Assembly (NCBI GenBank): GCA_964570285.1
Contig: CAZMXP010000008.1
Location: 1-64,000 of the forward strand
DNA from: CAZMXP01 sp964570285
GTDB taxonomy: Bacteria; Planctomycetota; PLA2
Length of the DNA: 64,000 nt
Direction of reading: 5' to 3'
Part shown: positions 32,797-41,698 of the stretch, piece by piece
Position numbering within the stretch: the stretch's first letter is position 1
Layout of the letters: each line of letters begins with the position of its first letter
Position numbers and translations under genes: made by a program
Notes under the pieces: model-generated
What the model saw: the letters and a program-made list of their open reading frames with translations, nothing else
Told to the model about the DNA's origin: nothing
Databases searched by the model: none

Positions 32797-34343
32797 GCCT
32801 TGACCGTGCCGGCGGCGCGCTCGGCCTTGAGCAGCTTGTAGTCCACCTTGCCGTTCGGCGAGCGCGGCAGCTCGGCGACGAACTCGATGTCGCGCGGCAC
32901 CATGTGCGGGGGCAGCTCGCGGGCGCAGTGGGCGAGCAGTTCCGCCTTGTCCGCGGGCCCCGCCGCGCCGTTCACCGCCACCGCGTGGACGCGCTCGCCC
33001 ATGACCGGGTCGGGCACGCCGATCACGGCGACCTGCGCGAGCGCTCCGCCCTTCATCAGCACCTCCTCGACCTCGGAGGGGCTGATCCGGTAGCCCGACG
33101 ACTTGATCATCGCGTCGTTGCGCCCGACGAAGTAGAAGTAGCCGTCGTCGTCCATCCTCACGAGGTCGCCCGAGTAGCAGACGACATCGGCCCCCTGCAG
33201 CGGCGGGATGAGCGGGTTCTGCCGCAGCACCGCGGCGGTCTCCTCGGGCCGCTCCCAGTATCCGAGCGACACCGTCGGGCCTCGGTGGACGAGGATGCCC
33301 GCCTCGCCGGGCCTGCACCGCTCCCCCTGCGCGTTCACGAGGAAGATCTCCGTCTCCGGGATCGCCTTGCCCATGCTGCCCGGGCGCCGGTCGAGCTCCG
33401 GGGGCGGCAGGTAGGTGGAGCGGAACGCCTCCGTGAGCCCGTACATCAGGAAGAGCTGCACGTGCGGCAGCGCCTCGCGGAGCTGGCGCACGGTCTCGGT
33501 CGGCACCGCGCCGCCGCTGTTGGTGATGTAGCGCAGCGACTCGAGCCTGCGCTTGCGGAACGACGGGGTCGCCTGCGTCAGCACGGCCCAGATCGTGGGC
33601 ACGCCCGCGAGCGCCGTGCAGCGCTCGGCGTCGATCTTGCGCACGATCTCCTCGCCGAAGCGGAAGGTGAGCATCACCGTCGTCGCCCCGTGCTCGACGG
33701 CGGTGATCAGCTGGTTGAGCCCGTAGTCGAACGAGAAGGGCAGCACGCTGAGGATGCGCTCGCTCGGCCGGATGCCGAGGTAGGTCGAGACGATGCGCGA
33801 GCCCGCGAGCAGGTTCCTGTGGCTCAGCATCACGCCCTTGGGGCGGCCGGTGGAACCGCTCGTGTAGAGGATCGCGGCCAGATCCTCGCCGATGCGCGCG
33901 GGCGGCCCCGCGACGGGGGAGGCGGGCCAGTGCGACGGATCGTCGATCAGGAGCACCCGCTCGACGGTCGTGACCTCCTCGCGCAGAGTCTCCCACCGCT
34001 GCGCGCTCGTGATGAGGAAGCGGACGCGGCAGTCCTCCACGATGTGGCGCACCTGCGCCGGACGCAGCAGCGCGTTCACCGGCACGAAGACCCCGCCGCC
34101 GAGACTCGTGCCGAAGATCGCCCACGCCTCCTCGGCGCTCTTCGGCAGGTAGATCGCGACGCGGTCGCGCGGGGCGAGCCCCGCCGCGCCGAGCGCGGCG
34201 GCGCAGCGCACGGCCGCCTCGCGGAACGCCGCGTAGTCGAGGCGGCGGTCGCCGTCCACGAGCGCCTCCTTGGACGGGGACGCCGCCGCGGTTCGCTCCA
34301 GCAGGTGGTGGAGAAGATAGGGGGCCGGGGGGGCAGCGCTCAT
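32793..34343 (-). CDS. AMP-forming acyl-CoA ligase-like protein, exosortase-A-locus type
   Basis: 516 residues of the ANL superfamily. The P-loop-like AMP motif ILYTSGSTGRPKGVMLSH lies near 158-175, NSGGAVPT and MYGLTEAFRSTY near 285-320, YSGDLVRMDDDGYFYFVGRND near 400, and the catalytic lysine region GKVDYKLLK at the end. It adenylates a carboxylic acid and probably loads it onto the ACP encoded just upstream, which overlaps by 4 bp. The trio ligase/decarboxylase/ACP is a marker of XrtA-type loci. The acid is unknown. Confidence 0.91.
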   Translation of the reverse strand: MSAAPPAPYLLHHLLERTAAASPSKEALVDGDRRLDYAAFREAAVRCAAALGAAGLAPRDRVAIYLPKSAEEAWAIFGTSLGGGVFVPVNALLRPAQVRHIVEDCRVRFLITSAQRWETLREEVTTVERVLLIDDPSHWPASPVAGPPARIGEDLAAILYTSGSTGRPKGVMLSHRNLLAGSRIVSTYLGIRPSERILSVLPFSFDYGLNQLITAVEHGATTVMLTFRFGEEIVRKIDAERCTALAGVPTIWAVLTQATPSFRKRRLESLRYITNSGGAVPTETVRQLREALPHVQLFLMYGLTEAFRSTYLPPPELDRRPGSMGKAIPETEIFLVNAQGERCRPGEAGILVHRGPTVSLGYWERPEETAAVLRQNPLIPPLQGADVVCYSGDLVRMDDDGYFYFVGRNDAMIKSSGYRISPSEVEEVLMKGGALAQVAVIGVPDPVMGERVHAVAVNGAAGPADKAELLAHCARELPPHMVPRDIEFVAELPRSPNGKVDYKLLKAERAAGTVKA

Positions 34344-34627
34344 CGTGATCCCGCGGCGCGGCGCGCCGCCACGAAGCGTTCCAGCGCCGCGAGCGTGTCG
34401 AAGTTCTCCGGCGCGAGATCCTCGTCGCGCACCTGCACGCCGAAGCTCTCCTCGAGGAAGGCGACGATGTCGAGGATGCCGAGCGAGTCGATGACGCCCG
34501 AATCGAGCAGCGAGACCGGCTTGTCGAGGTCGAGGTTCTTGGCCGCGGGGAAACGCGACAGCACGTAGGCGCGGATCGCGCCGCGCGTCTCCGCCTCCCG
34601 GGTGGCTCCGGTCTCCCGTTCAGACAT
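34340..34627 (-). CDS. Acyl carrier protein-like protein
   Basis: 95 residues. The phosphopantetheine attachment serine is in LLDSGVIDSLGILDIVAFLEESFGV (DSLGI, about residues 47-51), and the acidic helix II follows. It should be loaded by the neighbouring AMP-forming ligase. ATG overlaps the downstream ligase start (ATGA) and the upstream GNAT stop by 8 bp. A longer in-frame start 60 bp upstream encodes an arginine-rich stretch inside the previous gene and is not favoured. Confidence 0.9.
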   Translation of the reverse strand: MSERETGATREAETRGAIRAYVLSRFPAAKNLDLDKPVSLLDSGVIDSLGILDIVAFLEESFGVQVRDEDLAPENFDTLAALERFVAARRAAGSR

Positions 34628-35660
34628 CGCCGTCTCCCTCGAGAATGCACCAGTTTGCCCCCGCCGCCAGAATCGGCGCCGGGGCATCCGCGTGGGCGAC
34701 GACGACGGGGCCCGGACCCTCGTCGCGCGGGGAGAGCCCCGCCTCGACGAGCAGGGCCGCCACCGGGGACGCCTTCAGCGCCTGCGCGGAGAGCGCCACG
34801 ACGTCGGCGGCCCGCGCGCGGGAGACGAGCGCGACCACGAGGCCCTTCGCGACCGTCGCGTCCGTGGCGCCGAAGTCGGCGATCGAGAAGACCCCGGGCT
34901 CGACGGCCCGGAAGACGGCGAAGCCCGCGGGCTCGCCCTCCCGGCGGGCGATCAGGAGCTTCGCGCCGCCCCCCCCGAAGCGCCATCGCAGGTAGCGCGA
35001 GCCGCGCGAGGCGCGCACGCGGCAGGAGGTCGCGAGCCGCGCGTCGAGCCGGTCGAGTTCGTCCCCCCACTCCCCCTCGGGCTCCCCCACCTCGACCCCC
35101 CGCGGGGCGGAGCGGAAGAGTTCGCGGGCGTTCAGCGCCAGGTCGCCGACGGCGCCGAGCAGCCGGGCCGCGAACCCGTCCCCGAGCCTGCGGCGGATGA
35201 CCGGGGCCGCCGCGAGCGGCAGCGCGAGGCGGACCATCGGGCCCAGATCCATGCCGCCCAGCCGCCGATAGATGGCCGCCATGCTGCGGCTCGGCAGGTC
35301 GTACGAGAAGGCGAATTCGCCGCGCTTCACCGGTTCGAGGGTCGCGCGCAGGAGTTGCAACGCGGGGCCGAGGGAGCGGTGGGCGGCATCGACGGCGAAG
35401 TCGCTGAGGTTGAGCGCGCGGCAGGGCTTGCCGTCGATGCGCACCTCGCGCACATGGGCGGCGGAGGTGCCGACCGCCTCCCCGGTCGCGGCATCCTCGG
35501 CAAGCCAGACCTGCGCGGGGCCCTCGGGGTTGCCGAGGTAGAGCCAGGCGTAGCGCCCCTCGGCGGCGGCGGCCGGGAGATTCCTCAGCAGCACCGCGAG
35601 GATCGCCCCCTCGTCCGCCCGCGGGTCGGCTCTCCGGATTCTGAGGGAGGTCGATGCCAT
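34620..35660 (-). CDS. GNAT-type acetyltransferase of the polysaccharide locus
   Basis: 346 residues from MASTSLRIRRADPRADEGAI. The N-terminal GNAT strand pattern is followed by RYAWLYLGNPEGPAQVWLAEDAATGEAVGTSAAHVREV and LSDFAVDAAHRSLGPALQLLRATLE, with the acetyl-CoA loop around GPALQLL. The C-terminal half is a weaker second GNAT-like domain. First gene of the seven-gene minus operon. An alternative ATG at 35711 (17 more codons) lies inside a TAGAAT -10-like box, so the shorter start is chosen. Substrate unknown. Confidence 0.72.
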   Translation of the reverse strand: MASTSLRIRRADPRADEGAILAVLLRNLPAAAAEGRYAWLYLGNPEGPAQVWLAEDAATGEAVGTSAAHVREVRIDGKPCRALNLSDFAVDAAHRSLGPALQLLRATLEPVKRGEFAFSYDLPSRSMAAIYRRLGGMDLGPMVRLALPLAAAPVIRRRLGDGFAARLLGAVGDLALNARELFRSAPRGVEVGEPEGEWGDELDRLDARLATSCRVRASRGSRYLRWRFGGGGAKLLIARREGEPAGFAVFRAVEPGVFSIADFGATDATVAKGLVVALVSRARAADVVALSAQALKASPVAALLVEAGLSPRDEGPGPVVVAHADAPAPILAAGANWCILEGDGDV

Positions 35661-35750
35661 GGTCGCGGCGGGAATGGGGGCTCGGCCGTCCCCACGGACA
35701 AGCGTTTCCATTCTAGTGCCTCGGGGAAACATCGGCCTCGCCCCCGCGGC

Positions 35751-35864
35751 GACATTAGCCGCGGCCGGGGGGGCGGGGGCGCCGGGCTGCGGCGCGGTTC
35801 GCGGAGGCCGGGGCCCGTCGTTTGCGTAGATCGCTCGCAAGGGGAATCCTGCCCGGCTAATGTC
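35751..35864. promoter_or_regulatory. Divergent promoter region with mirrored GGCTAATGTC
   Basis: The same 10-mer GGCTAATGTC, containing -10 box TAATGT, occurs on the minus strand at 35760-35751 and on the plus strand at 35855-35864. They point outward to the two polysaccharide operons. The plus box is 8 nt before the GTG of the glycosyltransferase gene. Confidence 0.55.
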
Positions 35865-35871
35865 AACTCTC

Positions 35872-37128
35872 GTGAACATCAAGGACGCGCCCGGCGGGAC
35901 CGCCACCGGAGCGCCGCGACTGCTCTTCCTTGCGCACCGGATGCCCTTCCCGCCGGACAAGGGGGACAAGATCCGCTCCTTCCGGGAGTGGAAGGCCCTG
36001 TCCTCCAGCCACCGGGTGACGCTCGCCTTCTTCCTCGACGACCCGGAGGACGCAAGGCACCTGCCGCGGCTCGCGCAGGAGGTGGACGAGGTCGTCGCGA
36101 TCCCGCTCTCGGGCCGGCGCGCCCGCCTCCGGAGCCTGCTCGCGCTCCCGACGCGGCGTTCGCTCTCGCTTGCGTTCTATCGGTCGCGGGCGATGGAGCG
36201 GAGGCTCCGCGGCCTCGCCGGACGTGCGGGGTTCGACGCGGTCGTCGCCTTCTCGTCGACGATGGCACCCTACGCGCTCGCGGTTCCCGCGCGGCGCCGC
36301 GTGCTCGACCTCTGCGACCTCGACTCGGCGAAGTGGCTGCAGTACGCGGAGGCGAGCCGCTTCCCGATGTCCTCGATCTACCGCACGGAGGCGCGCCGCC
36401 TCGGCGCCTACGAGGCCGAGGCCGCCCGCGCGTTCGATGCGACGCTGCTGGTCTCCGCGGCGGAGGCGGCGGAACTGCGCGCCCGCGCGCCCGGCTCGGA
36501 GGTCCTCGTCGCGCCCAACGGCGTCGATCTCGACCGCCTCGATCCCGACCTCTTCCCGGAGACGCGGGGCGACGGGATCACGACGGTGTTCTGCGGGGCG
36601 ATGGACTACCGGAGCAACGTGGATGCCGTGCGCTGGTACCACGACGAGATCCTGCCGCTCGTCCGCCGGCAGGTGCCGGACGCGAGGTTCCGCATCGTCG
36701 GGTCGAAACCCGCTCCCGAGGTGGTGCGGCTCGGACGCGGCGAGGGCGTCGAGGTGACCGGCCGGGTCGAGGACGTGCGTCCGCTGCTCCTCTCCTCCGC
36801 GGTGAGCGTCGCGCCGCTGCGCCTCGGCCGCGGCGTGCCGAACAAGATCCTCGAGGCCCTCGCCCTCGCGCTGCCGGTGGTCACGACGAGCAACGGGGCC
36901 GCCGGGCTGGAAATGCAGGCGTTCGAGGGGGCGGACGTCGCCGACACGCCCTCGGAGTTCGCGGACGCGGTCGTGCGCCGCCTGCGGGCCGCCCGCGCCG
37001 GGGCCTCGCGCTTCCCCGGCCACCGCAGGGCGCTCGCGCGCCTCTACCCGTGGAGCGGCCTCGCGCGCATCCTCTCCGAGGCCGTCGGCACGGGGTCCCG
37101 GGTGCAGCCCCGGAGGGCCGTGCCGTGA
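35872..37128 (+). CDS. Glycosyltransferase of the XrtA/PEP-CTERM-locus type (TIGR03087-like)
   Basis: 418 residues from GTG. The ATG four codons earlier lies within the -10 box and is unlikely to be used. Diagnostic opening LLFLAHRMPFPPDKGDKIRSFREW, then VLDLCDLDSAKWLQYA, LVAPNGVDLDRL, VFCGAMDYRSNVDAVRWYHDEILP and RLGRGVPNKILEALALALPVVTT. This pattern is that of the sugar transferase that recurs in exosortase A loci. It leads the plus-strand polysaccharide operon; its stop overlaps the next gene (GTGA). Confidence 0.9.
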   Translation: MNIKDAPGGTATGAPRLLFLAHRMPFPPDKGDKIRSFREWKALSSSHRVTLAFFLDDPEDARHLPRLAQEVDEVVAIPLSGRRARLRSLLALPTRRSLSLAFYRSRAMERRLRGLAGRAGFDAVVAFSSTMAPYALAVPARRRVLDLCDLDSAKWLQYAEASRFPMSSIYRTEARRLGAYEAEAARAFDATLLVSAAEAAELRARAPGSEVLVAPNGVDLDRLDPDLFPETRGDGITTVFCGAMDYRSNVDAVRWYHDEILPLVRRQVPDARFRIVGSKPAPEVVRLGRGEGVEVTGRVEDVRPLLLSSAVSVAPLRLGRGVPNKILEALALALPVVTTSNGAAGLEMQAFEGADVADTPSEFADAVVRRLRAARAGASRFPGHRRALARLYPWSGLARILSEAVGTGSRVQPRRAVP

Positions 37129-37997
37129 TCCGGCACGCGCTGACGATCGATTTCGAGAGCTGGTACCACGCCGAGAACGTGCGCCCCGTCGCCCCCGTCG
37201 CGGAGTGGCCGAGGCTCGACTCCCGCCTGCGGCAGCCCACGGACCTGCTGCTCGAGATGCTCGCGGCCCGCTCGATCCGGGCCACGTTCTTCGTGCTCGG
37301 GGACGCCGCCGCGCGCGAACCCGCCCTCGTCCGGGCGATCGCGGCCGCGGGCCACGAGGTCGCCAGCCACGGCTGGTCCCACGAACTGATCTACCGGCAG
37401 ACGCCCGGGGTCTTCGCGGAGGAGACTCGCCGGGCGAAGGCGCTGCTGGAGGACCTGACGGGGGCTCCCGTCTCGGGCTACCGCGCGTCGACGTTCTCGA
37501 TCACCGACCGTTCCCTCTGGGCGCTCGACATCCTCGCGGCGGAGGGGTTCCGCTACGATTCGTCGATCGCCCCCGTGCGGCATGATCGCTACGGCATCCC
37601 GTCCGCCCCCCGGACCCCCCACTGGCGCGCCCTCGCGGGTGGCGCGCGGATCGCGGAGTTCCCGGTCTCCTTCGGAAGCCTGCTCGGCGTGCGCCTGCCG
37701 GTCGGCGGCGGGTTCTTCCGCCTCCTCCCGGCCCGGTGGACGCGGAGGGCGCTCGAACGCTATTCCGGCCGCGGGGAGCCGGCTGGCATCTACCTCCACC
37801 CGTGGGAGTTCGACCCGGAGCAGCCGCGGCCGGCCGGGCTGCCGGCGCTCCGCCGCTTCCGCCACTACGTCGGGATCGCCTCGGCGCGGAGCAAGCTGGG
37901 GCTCCTGCTCGACCGGCTGCCGTTCGCCGCGATGGAGGACGTGCTCGCGGACTCCCTCGGCGACTTCGCGCCGCGGCGCGCGGGGACGATGGCGTGA
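37125..37997 (+). CDS. Polysaccharide deacetylase, XrtA-locus type (DUF3473)
   Basis: 290 residues. NodB domain: HALTIDFESWYH (metal aspartate), IRATFFVLGDAA, EVASHGWSHELIYRQTPGVFAEETRRAK (histidine pair SHGWSH), then the DUF3473 part with GYRASTFSITDRSLWALDILAAEGFRYDSSIAP and YLHPWEFDPEQPR. This two-part layout is the deacetylase associated with exosortase A loci; it probably de-N- or de-O-acetylates the surface polymer. Overlaps genes on both sides by 4 bp. Confidence 0.92.
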   Translation: MIRHALTIDFESWYHAENVRPVAPVAEWPRLDSRLRQPTDLLLEMLAARSIRATFFVLGDAAAREPALVRAIAAAGHEVASHGWSHELIYRQTPGVFAEETRRAKALLEDLTGAPVSGYRASTFSITDRSLWALDILAAEGFRYDSSIAPVRHDRYGIPSAPRTPHWRALAGGARIAEFPVSFGSLLGVRLPVGGGFFRLLPARWTRRALERYSGRGEPAGIYLHPWEFDPEQPRPAGLPALRRFRHYVGIASARSKLGLLLDRLPFAAMEDVLADSLGDFAPRRAGTMA

Positions 37998-39031
37998 GCG
38001 ACCCTTCGCTGCTCGAGCCCCGGGAGGTGCTGCGGCTGCCGGCCGACCACCCGCCGGTCCTGCTCGTCGTCATCGACACGGAGGAGGAGTTCGAGTGGGG
38101 CGCGGGGTTCTACCGCGAGAAGACGAGCGTGCGCGCGATGCGGGGCATCCCGCGCGTGCAGGCGGTCTTCGACGAGTTCGGGATCCGGCCGGTCTACGTC
38201 GTCGACTACCCGATCGCGACGCAGCGCGAGGCGTTCGAGCCGCTGCGCGCCTTCCAGCAGGAGGGGCGGGCGGTCGTCGGCACCCACCTCCACCCGTGGG
38301 TGAACCCGCCCTTCGACGAGGAGCCGACGCCCCGCAACTCCTATCCCGGCAACCTGCCTCCGGCTCTGCTCGAGAAAAAGCTCCGCGTGCTCACCGACGC
38401 GATCACCGAGACCTTCGGTCGAAGGCCGGATGCGTACAAGGCCGGACGCTACGGGCTCGGCCCGGGCACCGAGGAGATCCTCGCGCGTCTCGGCTACCGG
38501 TTCGATCTGAGCGTCTGCCCGCGCGTGGATCTCCAGCCCGACGACGGGGGGCCCGACTACCTCGCGTTCGCGCCGGAGCCCTACCGCTTCGGGCCCGGGG
38601 GGCGCATGCTCGAGATCCCGGTCACCGCGGCGTTTGTCGGCCCGCTCGCACGCTGGGGGGCGCCGCTGCAGCGCGCCGCGCGGCATCCGTGGGGCCGCGC
38701 GGCGCGCCTCCCGGCCCTGCTCGCTCGTTCGGGTGCGCTGCGGCGCATCCGCCTCTCGCCGGAGGGCGTGAGTTTCGAGGACCATCGGAGGGTCACGCGC
38801 GCGATGCTCGCCCGCGGCGTGCGGATCCTCACGTTCAGCTTCCACAGCCCCTCGGCGGCCCCCGGCTTCACGCCCTACGTCGCGTCCGAGGCCGACCTCG
38901 AACAGTTCCTTCTCTCCTGCCGCCGATACTTCGACTGGTTCCTCGGCGAACTCGGCGGCGTGGCGCTGACGCCGTCGGAGATCCATGCGCGATTGGAGGG
39001 GGCCACGGGGGTCGGGCTGAGTCGCGCGTGA
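37994..39031 (+). CDS. Polysaccharide deacetylase-like protein (WalW-type)
   Basis: 345 residues. LLVVIDTEEEFEWGAGF (near 30), VVGTHLHPWVNPPFDEEPTPRNSYPGNLP (near 95), KAGRYGLGPGTEEILARLGYRFDLSVCP, and TFSFHSPSAAPGFTPYVASEADLEQFL near the end resemble WalW-family deacetylases. It is the third deacetylase-like gene in the locus. GTG start overlapping the preceding stop. A 200-bp gap with no clear feature follows. Acceptor sugar unknown. Confidence 0.8.
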   Translation: MSDPSLLEPREVLRLPADHPPVLLVVIDTEEEFEWGAGFYREKTSVRAMRGIPRVQAVFDEFGIRPVYVVDYPIATQREAFEPLRAFQQEGRAVVGTHLHPWVNPPFDEEPTPRNSYPGNLPPALLEKKLRVLTDAITETFGRRPDAYKAGRYGLGPGTEEILARLGYRFDLSVCPRVDLQPDDGGPDYLAFAPEPYRFGPGGRMLEIPVTAAFVGPLARWGAPLQRAARHPWGRAARLPALLARSGALRRIRLSPEGVSFEDHRRVTRAMLARGVRILTFSFHSPSAAPGFTPYVASEADLEQFLLSCRRYFDWFLGELGGVALTPSEIHARLEGATGVGLSRA

Positions 39032-39231
39032 GGTGCGGCGCGGCGGCCCGCGGCCGGAGTGCGAGGTGTCGAGATTCCTGAACAGGCGCGGGCGGGCGGG
39101 CCAGGCGCCTCGCGAGGCATCGCGGAATCCCCGCGGCGGCCGGCGCGTTCGGGGTCTCGCGGCGGTTGTGGTACATCCTTTGCGCTACTCAAGGACGGAA
39201 CCGCGTTGTGCCGATTCCCCGACAGCCCCCC

Positions 39232-40338
39232 ATGAACAATCCCCCGAGCGCCGCCAGCCTGGAGAATCCGGCGGATGCCCCCTGCGTGGCGGACGGGGGG
39301 GCGGCACTCTCGGTGCGGCCGGCGAAGGAGGGCGACGCCGAGGCGTGGGATGCCTACGGCGCCCATCACCCGCGCGCGACCTTCTTCCACCAGAGCCGCT
39401 GGTGCCGGATCCTGGCGCAGACCTTCCGCCATCCCGTGCGGTCGCTGCTGGTCGAGGGGGGCGGCGCGATCCGCGGGATCCTCCCGCTCTTCCGCTGCCG
39501 CGGCCTGCGCGGGGGGGTCTCCCTCTTCTCGCTGCCGCACACCGTCTATGGCGGCCCGCTGGCCGACGACGAAGCGGCGGAGCAGGCGCTGCTCGAGGGC
39601 GCGCGCAGGCTCGCGCTGGAGGAGGGAGCCCGGCGGATCGAGTTCCGCAACCGCTATCCCACCTCGCTCGCGCTCGCGCCGCTGGAGGGCTTCGTCACCT
39701 TCGAGAAGGAACTGCCGAAGAGCCCCGATCTCTGCTACCGCTCCCTGCCGAAGAAGTCGCGCGAGGCGATCAACCAGGCCCGCAAGCGGCACAAGCTCGA
39801 GGCCGCCTTCTCGACGGACCTCGACACGTTCTACGCCCTGCTCGCGGCCTCCTACAAGAACCTCGGGACCCCCTTGTTCCCGAAGGTCTTCTTCGAGCGG
39901 ATCCTCGCGGAGTTCCCGCGCGAGTCGTCGATCCTTCTCGTCCGCCACGAGGGCCACGCGGTGGCCGCCGTGCTCTCCGTCGTCTTCCGCGGCATCATGA
40001 TGCCGCTCTACAGCGGCGAGGCGCCGATGGTGGGCCACCTGAAGGCGAACAACTTCAAGTACCTCGCGCTGATGGAGCGCGCGGTCGAGAGCGGATGCAC
40101 GCGCTTCGACTTCGGGCGCAGCCGCCTCTCCAACGAGGGGGTCGTCCGCTTCAAGATCAACCAGGGGTTCGATCCCATCCCGCTGCCCTACCAGGTGGAC
40201 GGCGCGACGGAGGACCCCGGCAAGGCTGTGGCCGACCCCAACCGCGGCTTCTACGCGAAGGCCCGGCTGGCGTGGCGGCGGCTGCCCGATGGTGTCGCTC
40301 GGTGGGTCGGGCCCCGCCTCGTCCGGTACTTCCCGTGA
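39232..40338 (+). CDS. FemAB-related protein of the XrtA locus
   Basis: 368 residues. FemAB/BioF2-like double GNAT fold: ATFFHQSRWCRILAQTFRHP, LPKKSREAINQARKRHKLEAAFSTDLDTFYALLAASYKNLGTPLFPKVFF, VLSVVFRGIMMPLYSGEAP and FDFGRSRLSNEGVVRFKINQGFDPIPLPYQ. These match the FemAB-type protein found near exosortase A genes, thought to add an aminoacyl or acyl group. The ATG at 39232 follows a proline-rich upstream extension that is unlikely to be translated. A separate promoter may lie in the 200-bp gap before it. Confidence 0.88.
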   Translation: MNNPPSAASLENPADAPCVADGGAALSVRPAKEGDAEAWDAYGAHHPRATFFHQSRWCRILAQTFRHPVRSLLVEGGGAIRGILPLFRCRGLRGGVSLFSLPHTVYGGPLADDEAAEQALLEGARRLALEEGARRIEFRNRYPTSLALAPLEGFVTFEKELPKSPDLCYRSLPKKSREAINQARKRHKLEAAFSTDLDTFYALLAASYKNLGTPLFPKVFFERILAEFPRESSILLVRHEGHAVAAVLSVVFRGIMMPLYSGEAPMVGHLKANNFKYLALMERAVESGCTRFDFGRSRLSNEGVVRFKINQGFDPIPLPYQVDGATEDPGKAVADPNRGFYAKARLAWRRLPDGVARWVGPRLVRYFP

Positions 40339-40354
40339 TTCGCAGGAGTCTCCC

Positions 40355-41677
40355 ATGCTCAGGATGATTCTCGTACTCGCCCTCTTCGGGGCCGGCACCG
40401 TCGCCGGTCTCCAGTCGGCCGTGATCGCGAGCTGCTTCTTCATCTGGAACGACACCTTCCGCCCCGCCGAGTGGGCCTACTACCACGGGATCCTCCGGCC
40501 CGAGACCTTCAAGGCCGTGCACATCGCGACGGCCGTGCTCGCCCTTTCGCTCTTCATCCGGCCGTGGAAGCGCCGCTGGAACGGGGTGGCCACGGCGATG
40601 CTCATCTTCCTCGGCTGGGTCTTCGTCTGCGCGCTGGCGGCGCAGTTCCGCGAGATCGCGATGGAGAAGGCCGTCACGACGGCGAAGTACATGATCCCGC
40701 TGGCGTTCATCTCCGCGACGCTCTGCACGCGGTCGTCCCAGCACCTCTTCCTCTACACACTCGCGGCCTCGGTCGGGATCTGGATGGTCCACCACGGCGT
40801 CAACGCGATCGTGGCGAACGAGCCCGAGCCCTACATGGCGATCCGCGGCGGCCAGATGTCGGACCGCAACGACTTCATGGTCGCGGGGACCGCCTGCATC
40901 CCGATGATCCTCTACATCGGGTTCCGGTACGAGGGGCCTGCGCGCAAGTGGGTGCGGCTCCTCGCGAAGGCCGGCGCCGTCTTCTCGGCCGGCGCGCTCT
41001 TCTACAGCGAGTCGCGGGGCGCCGTGGTCGGGTTCTCCGCGCTGCTCCTCTGGTACGCCGTCTCGACGGGGCGGTTCTTCAAGCGGCTCTTCACCGTGGT
41101 GGCCGTCGCCGGGCTCCTCGTCGCCGTCATGCCGGGCTTCGTCTGGGAGCGCATGTCCACGATCGAGGTGGGCGAGGATCAGACCGAGTCGTCGGCGGCC
41201 AATCGCCTCGTCCACATGAAGACGGCGGTGGACGTGACGCTGGACTACCCCGTGACCGGGGTCGGTCCGAGCAACTTCCCCATCGTCTCGAGCCGCTACT
41301 CGGTCTTCAATGCCGAGCCGCACAGCATCTGGCTGAAGTGCTCCTCGGAGTACGGCCTGCCGATGCTGGTCTTCTTCCTGCTGCTCGTGGGACGCCTGCT
41401 CTTCCGGCTCCGGGCCAGCGCCGCGCTGGCGAGGCGCGCGGGGGACCGGCAGACCGAGGCCCTCGCCACGACGCTGAACTGCGCCCTCTTCGGATTCCTC
41501 GCGACGGGCTCGTTCACGAGCCAGTTCCTGAGCGAGTACATGTGGGCGATCATCGGCCTCATCGGTGCGTTCCTCGCGACGCCGGTCCAGCACCTCGCCC
41601 CGGAGGGCGAACCGGCCGGCGAGGAGCCGTCCCGGTCGGCTGCCGGAGAGCGCCCGGTCGCCCTGCCTCGCGCCTGA
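40355..41677 (+). CDS. O-antigen ligase-like membrane protein, XrtA-locus type
   Basis: 440 residues, about ten to twelve membrane segments. Preceded by a good SD (AGGAG). The ligase-type signature ESRGAVVGFSALLLWY lies near 220 and the large loop contains NRLVHMKTAVDVTLDYPVTGVGPSNFP…NAEPHSIWLKCSSEYGLP, the Wzy_C/WaaL motif with His in EPHS. Such proteins polymerise or ligate polysaccharide (here annotated by its XrtA-locus relatives as putative O-glycosylation ligase) at the outer leaflet of the inner membrane. Whether it polymerises or transfers is not decidable. Confidence 0.88.
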   Translation: MLRMILVLALFGAGTVAGLQSAVIASCFFIWNDTFRPAEWAYYHGILRPETFKAVHIATAVLALSLFIRPWKRRWNGVATAMLIFLGWVFVCALAAQFREIAMEKAVTTAKYMIPLAFISATLCTRSSQHLFLYTLAASVGIWMVHHGVNAIVANEPEPYMAIRGGQMSDRNDFMVAGTACIPMILYIGFRYEGPARKWVRLLAKAGAVFSAGALFYSESRGAVVGFSALLLWYAVSTGRFFKRLFTVVAVAGLLVAVMPGFVWERMSTIEVGEDQTESSAANRLVHMKTAVDVTLDYPVTGVGPSNFPIVSSRYSVFNAEPHSIWLKCSSEYGLPMLVFFLLLVGRLLFRLRASAALARRAGDRQTEALATTLNCALFGFLATGSFTSQFLSEYMWAIIGLIGAFLATPVQHLAPEGEPAGEEPSRSAAGERPVALPRA

Positions 41678-41698
41678 CGCGAGGGCCTCCCGTTCCCC

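Noticed and set aside
35860..35862. ATG at 35860 as start of the TIGR03087-type glycosyltransferase
   Set aside because: It lies inside the TAATGT -10 box; the in-frame GTG at 35872 fits the 8-nt leaderless spacing.
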